64,000 nt of DNA from Microlunatus lacustris (GTDB taxonomy: Bacteria > Actinomycetota > Actinomycetes > Propionibacteriales > Propionibacteriaceae), in NCBI GenBank assembly GCA_039527025.1, contig BAAAJN010000010.1, positions 1-64,000 of the forward strand, written 5' to 3'. Below are positions 60,346 to 64,000 of the stretch, in pieces; position 1 is the first letter of the stretch; each line of letters starts with the position of its first letter. The position numbers and the translations under genes were made by a program. The notes beneath the pieces were generated by a model. That model was not told the DNA's origin. It worked only from the letters and a program-made list of their open reading frames with translations, and did no database searches.

Positions 60346-60960
60346 TCAGGGCCGGGTCGTGCGGAGCAGCTCGCGGGTCTCCTCCCAGCCCTCCAGGCCG
60401 GGGTCGAGCCGGGTCAGGGCCGCCGGGGAGCGCAGCCGGTGCCAGTCCGGCGCGATCTGCACCGCCGAGCGCCGCGGCGCAGCGGCCTGCAGCCGGCTCC
60501 GCAGATCGGGCGCGTCGAGGTCGAGCCGGAGCGGTAGCAGCCACTCGGCCAGCGGCAGCCGCACCCCCAGGGCGACGTGGCCGGGACCGCCGCGCTCGGG
60601 CGCCAGCACGACGTCGCTGCGGTGCAGCACCTTGAACACCTTGGCCAGCACCAGACCGGGCAGGTCTGCGGCGTCGCCGGGGACCACCACCAGCTCGTCG
60701 ACCTCGGCCGCGAGCGACGCCGCCAGCGCGGCCAGCGGGGCGTCGGGCAGGTGCAGCGCGCCAGGCCAGAGCAGGTCGGCGACGTCGGCCTCCCCCGCGA
60801 TGCCGGACCGCACGCCGACCAGGTCGGCGACCACCTCGTAGGTGTCGGCCAACGCGGCCCGGGCCAGGGCGTCCGGGTCGAGGCCGGCCGGGGATGCCGG
60901 GCCGGCACCGTGCCGCGCCAGGACGAGGACGGCCCGGCGGGGCCCGACGTCAGGCGTCAC
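60346..60960 (-). CDS. DUF2064/GT-A-like hypothetical protein
   Basis: The 204-residue product starts at GTG 60960, 11 bp inside the end of the metallopeptidase gene. The sequence RRAVLVLARHGAGPASPAGL, ALARAALADTYEVVADLV, DELVVVPGDAADLPGLVLAK and VVLAPERGGPGHVALGVRLP follows the order of DUF2064 proteins (glycosyltransferase A-like, TagD-fold), with PGDAADLP in place of the usual D-x-P-x-L loop. The normal metal/nucleotide residues are not clear, so activity is uncertain. It may be a degenerate member. Confidence 0.6.
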   Translation of the reverse strand: MTPDVGPRRAVLVLARHGAGPASPAGLDPDALARAALADTYEVVADLVGVRSGIAGEADVADLLWPGALHLPDAPLAALAASLAAEVDELVVVPGDAADLPGLVLAKVFKVLHRSDVVLAPERGGPGHVALGVRLPLAEWLLPLRLDLDAPDLRSRLQAAAPRRSAVQIAPDWHRLRSPAALTRLDPGLEGWEETRELLRTTRP

Positions 60961-61564
60961 GGCCACCCTCGGCGGACCCCGCCGGCACGTCGTCGAGCCC
61001 TGCGAGGTCGTCGTCGGTCCCTCCCCCGGCCACGACGCCCTGTCCGGCCAGGTAGCCCTCGAGGTAGCCCTTCGCCTTCTCCGCCTCGGGGTAGCGGGCC
61101 ACCAGCCGCCAGAAGGAGGCTGAGTGGCTGGCCTCGACGAGGTGGGCCAGCTCGTGCACCAGCACGTAGTCGACCACCCAGGCCGGCATCGGCTGCAGCC
61201 GGTGCGAGAGCCGGATGACGCCGGTGCCCGGGGTGCAGGACCCCCAGCGACGCTGCTGGTTGGTGACCCAGCGGACGTCGGTCGGCTGCGGCGGTAGGCC
61301 GCCGCTCGCGGGAACCAGGTAGCGGGCGGCCAGGTCGGCCGCCCGCTCGCGCAGGGCCGCGTCCCCCCGGGGGACACCCGTCCGGGCCTCCCGTGCCAGC
61401 ACCTTGGCGACCATCGAGTCGACGAAGCTCCGCTCGTCCGCCCGTGACATCCGCTGGGGGATGACCACGACGATCGTGTCCCGCTCCCGGAAGGCGGTGA
61501 CGGTGCGGGTGCGGCGGCGGCTGCGCCGCACCTCCACCTGCACCGGTGCGGCGGCGGGCTGCAT
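60950..61564 (-). CDS. YgjP/M48-type metallopeptidase-like protein (DUF45)
   Basis: ATG 61564 follows GGGGAG by five bases; 204 residues. The YgjP fold is shown by VEVRRSRRRTRTVTAFRERD, RRWGSCTPGTGVIRLSHRLQ, the zinc motif HELAHL (about residue 138) in VVDYVLVHELAHLVEASHS, and the third-ligand region HSASFWRLVARYPEAEKAKG. In E. coli the family has been linked to UTP pyrophosphatase activity or SprT-like proteolysis; which applies here is unclear. It is divergent from DUF5679 across a 534-bp control region. Confidence 0.85.
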   Translation of the reverse strand: MQPAAAPVQVEVRRSRRRTRTVTAFRERDTIVVVIPQRMSRADERSFVDSMVAKVLAREARTGVPRGDAALRERAADLAARYLVPASGGLPPQPTDVRWVTNQQRRWGSCTPGTGVIRLSHRLQPMPAWVVDYVLVHELAHLVEASHSASFWRLVARYPEAEKAKGYLEGYLAGQGVVAGGGTDDDLAGLDDVPAGSAEGGRDA

Positions 61565-61682
61565 GCGCTCCCCTTCCGGTCGTGAGTGGCGGCTGTCCTG
61601 CGGCCGACCACGCTACCGCCGGTCGTCCGGGGGCCCGGTGCTCACCGGTCGAGCCGGCCGGTGGCGGGATCACGTCCGGCCG

Positions 61683-61779
61683 GTGTCCACAGCGCGTCCG
61701 GCGGGTGACCACGACCCTCCACAGAACCGGCCCTCCCCTGCACACCCCGTCCACAGCGTCGTCCACAGCCGGTGGACAG
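61683..61779. promoter_or_regulatory. Cluster of DnaA-box-like 9-mers
   Basis: GTGTCCACA (61683), CCCTCCACA (61715), CCGTCCACA (61747) and TCGTCCACA (61759) lie in one direction, and an inverted CTGTCCACC is at 61779-61771. They resemble the high-GC actinobacterial DnaA box TTGTCCACA (one to three mismatches each). Five in 97 bp is far above chance for intergenic DNA here. No dnaA or dnaN gene is present, so this is not oriC itself. Confidence 0.45.
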
Positions 61780-61796
61780 CAGGGAGCCCGAGGCGT

Positions 61797-61825
61797 TTGA
61801 CGCACCTCGAGGCGGGGGCTAGCGT
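61797..61825 (+). promoter_or_regulatory. Housekeeping-type promoter TTGACG-17-TAGCGT
   Basis: TTGACG (61797-61802), a 17-bp spacer and TAGCGT (61820-61825) form one of the best -35/-10 pairs in the window. Transcription would start near 61832, immediately before the long hairpin. Confidence 0.7.
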
Positions 61826-61832
61826 TCCCGCA

Positions 61833-61902
61833 ACGAAACCTCCAGATGGTCGGTCCGTTCGCAGGGGAAGGCAAGCGGCGCCGATGTTCCTGGAGGTTTC
61901 GT
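61833..61902 (+). ncRNA. Predicted structured RNA (70-nt hairpin) at a promoter start
   Basis: Outer arms ACGAAACCTCCAG (61833-61845) and CTGGAGGTTTCGT (61890-61902) are perfectly complementary. Inside, TCGG (61850-61853) pairs with CCGA (61881-61884), and CCGTTCGC (61855-61862) pairs with GCAAGCGG (61871-61878) with one mismatch, closed by the loop AGGGGAAG. The fold begins at the predicted transcription start. It could be a small RNA or a 5' leader of DUF5679. No known RNA family was recognised. Confidence 0.5.
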
Positions 61903-62098
61903 CTGTTCCGGGCACCTCGTCGGGGCTCCCCCGCAGCGGCGTGGCCGAGGCGCACCCGTGGGCGCCTGTCGTATGGTTACCGCGACCAAGCGATGCAGCC
62001 GCGGTCGGGCGACGCGTCCGGAACGGATGCCGTCCTCGGGCGGGCAGCACCGTCTCGTGGACCCGACCCGTCCACGACACATCGAGCAAGGAGAGACC

Positions 62099-62257
62099 AT
62101 GGCGGAGACGTACAGCGGTGAGTTCTACTGCGTGAAGTGCAAGGAGAAGCGCGAGGCCTCCGGTGAGGTGCACGTCAACGAGAAGGGCACCCGGATGGCC
62201 AAGGCCAAGTGCCCGGTCTGCGGGACCAACCTGAACCGCATCCTCGGCAAGGCCTGA
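62099..62257 (+). CDS. DUF5679 zinc-ribbon miniprotein
   Basis: ATG 62099 follows AAGGAG by five bases; 52 residues. Two CxxC knuckles (FYCVKCKEKREASGEV and KCPVCGTNLNRILGKA) flanking a basic middle give a small zinc ribbon, the whole of DUF5679. The family is tiny and highly conserved in actinobacteria, often fused or adjacent to ribosomal or housekeeping genes; function unknown. A strong hairpin terminator follows, so it is probably a single-gene transcript with a long structured leader. Confidence 0.85.
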   Translation: MAETYSGEFYCVKCKEKREASGEVHVNEKGTRMAKAKCPVCGTNLNRILGKA

Positions 62258-62309
62258 CCACCAGCTCGACCGGTGCGGCGGACCCTCCGCCCGCACCCCC
62301 GTGAACCCT

Positions 62310-62337
62310 GCAGGGGCGGTCCTCGGACCGCCCCTGC
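62310..62337 (+). terminator. Hairpin terminator after the DUF5679 gene
   Basis: GCAGGGGCGGTCC (62310-62322) and GGACCGCCCCTGC (62325-62337) form a perfect 13-bp stem with a TC loop, 53 bp after the stop codon. Confidence 0.8.
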
Positions 62338-62416
62338 CGCACGTCCACGGTGCTGCAGCACGGAGCGGCCTGTGCACGACGGCCGGCGGGCCTGCCCCGG
62401 CCCTCACACTGCTGCC

Positions 62417-63328
62417 GTGGCTCCTCCTCCGCCTGACGCACTGCCCCGGCTGCGCCCCGGAACCCCGGTGCTGCGCCGTGGGCCGGACGCCGTCCAGGTG
62501 GGTCTCGAACCCGGCCGCGCGGTGGTCCTGCACGGCGCCGGCCCGCGCGCCCTGCTCCGGCACCTCGACGGGACCACCCCGCGCAGCCGGCTGGACGTCA
62601 CTGCCGCGGCCGCCGGCCTGGATCGCTACGAGGTCGAGGAGGTCCTGCACGTGCTGGCCGCAGCGGGGCTGCTGGAGACGGGCGCAGGCTCCGTGCACGA
62701 CCGGGCCGTCCGGCTGGTGGGCAGCGGCCAGCTGGGCCAGCGGCTGGCCGAGCTGCTGCTCGAGGCCGGCGTCGACCTGCACCTGGCCGACGCCGCCGAC
62801 GCCTCCGCGGTCGCCGACGGCGGACCGCTGCCCCGGTCCTCGGCCGGCCGACTGCGCACGGTGGACCACTGGAGCAAGCCGGACGGTCGACTGCTGCCGC
62901 TGACGGCGGTGGCGGTGGACACCGTCGAGGTGGACCGGGTGCTGACCACGCACCTGCTGCGCACCGACCAACCGCACCTGGTGCTGCGCAGCAGCGGCTC
63001 CGGGGTGACGGTCGGCCCGCTGGTCCTGCCCGGGCGGACGGCCTGCCTGCGCTGCACCGACCTGACCCGCCGGGACACCGACCCTGCCTGGCCAGTGCTG
63101 CTCGAGCAGCTGGTCCGGCTGCACCGGCCCGCCTCCCCGGTGGCAGCGGCGTGGGGTGCGGCCGTCGCCGCGGCGCAGGTGCTGGCCCACCTCGCCGGGG
63201 TGGTCCCGGAGTCGGCGGGGGCGACGCTGGACCTCGACGGGGCCGACCACCTGATGCGCTGGCGCCCCTGGCCCCGGCACGCAGCCTGCGGCTGCGCTTG
63301 GTCTGGCACGACAGAATGGCTGCCATGA
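62417..63328 (+). CDS. ThiF/TOMM cyclodehydratase-like protein (E1-like)
   Basis: The most plausible start is GTG 62417, giving 303 residues. The N-terminal part (VVLHGAGPRALLRHLDGTTP, DRYEVEEVLHVLAAAGLLET) is a winged, RRE-like region. It is followed by a Rossmann segment (VRLVGSGQLGQRLAELLLEA) and the signature VGPLVLPGRTACLRCTDLTR of TOMM leader-binding/E1-like proteins, with CxxC and a late CGC suggesting a zinc site. In thiazole/oxazole-peptide clusters such proteins present precursor peptides, but no YcaO or precursor is near. It overlaps the AarF-type gene (ATGA). The same pair is remembered in the mycobacterial Rv3196-Rv3197 region. Confidence 0.75.
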   Translation: MAPPPPDALPRLRPGTPVLRRGPDAVQVGLEPGRAVVLHGAGPRALLRHLDGTTPRSRLDVTAAAAGLDRYEVEEVLHVLAAAGLLETGAGSVHDRAVRLVGSGQLGQRLAELLLEAGVDLHLADAADASAVADGGPLPRSSAGRLRTVDHWSKPDGRLLPLTAVAVDTVEVDRVLTTHLLRTDQPHLVLRSSGSGVTVGPLVLPGRTACLRCTDLTRRDTDPAWPVLLEQLVRLHRPASPVAAAWGAAVAAAQVLAHLAGVVPESAGATLDLDGADHLMRWRPWPRHAACGCAWSGTTEWLP

Positions 63329-64000
63329 GCAACGACGACCGGGATCCGCTGGTCCGGTCGTCCTTCCGTCGGGGCGCGCGGCTGGCCTCGCTGCCGCTGG
63401 GCGCTGCCGGCCGGGCCACCGTGGGACTCGGCCGCCGCATCGGCGGCCAGTCAGCCGAGCAGGTCAGCGCGCAGCTGCAGCAGGCCGCGGCCGAGCAGCT
63501 GTTCCGGGTCCTCGGCGACCTCAAGGGCGGGGCGATGAAGTTCGGGCAGGCGATGAGCCTGTTCGAGTCCGTGCTACCCGACGAGATCGCCGGCCCGTAC
63601 CGGGAGCAGCTCACCAAGCTCCAGCAGCAGGCTCCGCCGATGCCGACCTCCCGGGTGCACGCCGTGCTGCGGCGCGAGCTCGGCGTCGACTGGCGCGACC
63701 TCTTCCTCGACTTCGACCCGCAGCCGGCGGCCGCCGCCTCGATCGGGCAGGTGCACCGGGCGACCTGGGCCGACGGCCGACCGGTCGCGGTCAAGGTGCA
63801 GTACCCGGGCGCCGACGAGGCGCTGCGCTCGGACCTGCGGCAGATCCGCCGGCTCTCCAAGCTGTTCGCCCCGCTGGCCGGCGGGATGGACGTGACCCCG
63901 CTGGTGGACGAGCTCGTCGAGCGGACCGGCGAGGAGCTCGACTACACCGTCGAGGCCGCGTCCCAGCAGCAGGCCGCCGAGGGTTTCGCGGGCAGCGACG
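63325..64000 (+). CDS. ABC1/AarF (UbiB-like) atypical kinase, 5' part
   Basis: The ATG at 63325 overlaps the preceding stop (an in-frame ATG at 63316 is possible). The 225 residues in the window show the UbiB hallmarks: the KxGQ motif in LKGGAMKFGQAMSLFESVLP, the Ala-rich nucleotide loop AAAASIGQVHRATW, the ATP-binding Lys in PVAVKVQYPGADEALRSDL, and ELDYTVEAASQQQAA. UbiB proteins have ATPase activity tied to quinone or other isoprenoid lipids. The gene runs off the right edge; a complete one would need about 220 more codons. Confidence 0.93.
   Translation, partial: MSNDDRDPLVRSSFRRGARLASLPLGAAGRATVGLGRRIGGQSAEQVSAQLQQAAAEQLFRVLGDLKGGAMKFGQAMSLFESVLPDEIAGPYREQLTKLQQQAPPMPTSRVHAVLRRELGVDWRDLFLDFDPQPAAAASIGQVHRATWADGRPVAVKVQYPGADEALRSDLRQIRRLSKLFAPLAGGMDVTPLVDELVERTGEELDYTVEAASQQQAAEGFAGSD

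Larger units (their letters stand above)
61565..62098. promoter_or_regulatory. 534-bp non-coding region ahead of the DUF5679 gene
   Basis: No protein gene is seen. In order the region holds a cluster of DnaA-box-like 9-mers (61683-61779), a consensus-like promoter (61797-61825), a long hairpin at the predicted RNA start (61833-61902), a second small hairpin AGGCGC/GCGCCT (61948-61967) and a -10-like TATGGT (61972-61977). The ribosome binding site AAGGAG of DUF5679 is at 62088-62093. Confidence 0.6.

Noticed and set aside
62417..63328. A RiPP (TOMM) biosynthetic cluster
   Set aside because: Only the E1-like protein is present; YcaO, dehydrogenase, transporter and a precursor peptide are all missing, and the flanking genes are housekeeping.

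Overview
The window is high-GC (roughly 70 percent), with GTG/TTG starts, GGAG-type ribosome binding sites, TANNNT -10 boxes, several leaderless genes and families confined to Actinomycetota (PPA1309, UPF0182, the DUF2342-type zinc protein, GAF-ANTAR, GerMN lipoproteins, DevRS). It is a chromosomal segment of an aerobic or facultative actinomycete. The order or genus cannot be fixed from the sequence alone. No rRNA, tRNA, CRISPR array or intact mobile element was seen.

Region 1, 1-8 kb, is sparse and eroded. It opens with the tail of an IS481-type transposase that has cut off all but the STAS end of a sulphate permease gene. A secreted zinc peptidase, an orphan sugar-binding lipoprotein, a small lipoprotein, a channel-like membrane protein and another lipoprotein follow, separated by long gaps that hold decayed genes (for example an acyltransferase-3 remnant).

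Region 2, 7.7-26.2 kb, is carbohydrate uptake and signalling. A minus-strand ABC operon (lipoprotein, binding protein, two permeases; no ATPase) lies divergent from a response regulator / sensor kinase / GerMN lipoprotein operon. Then come MarR, DUF2254 and YetF proteins, a DUF1660 miniprotein and a RecF-like ATPase. A second ABC system (binding protein, two permeases) is divergent from a LacI regulator and a GH76 alpha-mannanase-like enzyme. Strong promoters and a perfect 22-bp LacI-type palindrome sit between them, so this looks like a mannoside utilisation module.

Region 3, 26.4-39.4 kb, is an oxygen/nitrate module: DevR-DevS-type two-component system, flavohaemoglobin Hmp, nitrate transporter NarK and a complete respiratory nitrate reductase NarGHJI, followed by a cupin and a pyridoxamine-oxidase-fold protein. 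The logic is hypoxia or NO sensing coupled to nitrate respiration and NO detoxification.

Region 4, 39.8-53.4 kb, holds an FG-GAP beta-propeller protein, a GAF-ANTAR RNA-binding regulator, a PucR-type regulator divergent from the proline catabolic pair (P5C dehydrogenase, proline dehydrogenase), a hemerythrin, Mug DNA glycosylase, a GPP34 protein, an M16 peptidase pair and a PhzF-like protein.

Region 5, 53.5-64 kb, has the gene content remembered for the M. tuberculosis Rv3193c-Rv3198c neighbourhood: UPF0182, PPA1309, PDZ/Lon-type protease, MoaE, zincin-like protein, YgjP-type metallopeptidase, DUF5679, TOMM/ThiF-like protein and an ABC1/AarF kinase cut by the window end. Ahead of DUF5679 lies the most unusual non-coding stretch: clustered DnaA-box-like 9-mers, a consensus-like promoter, and a 70-nt predicted RNA hairpin beginning at the predicted transcription start.
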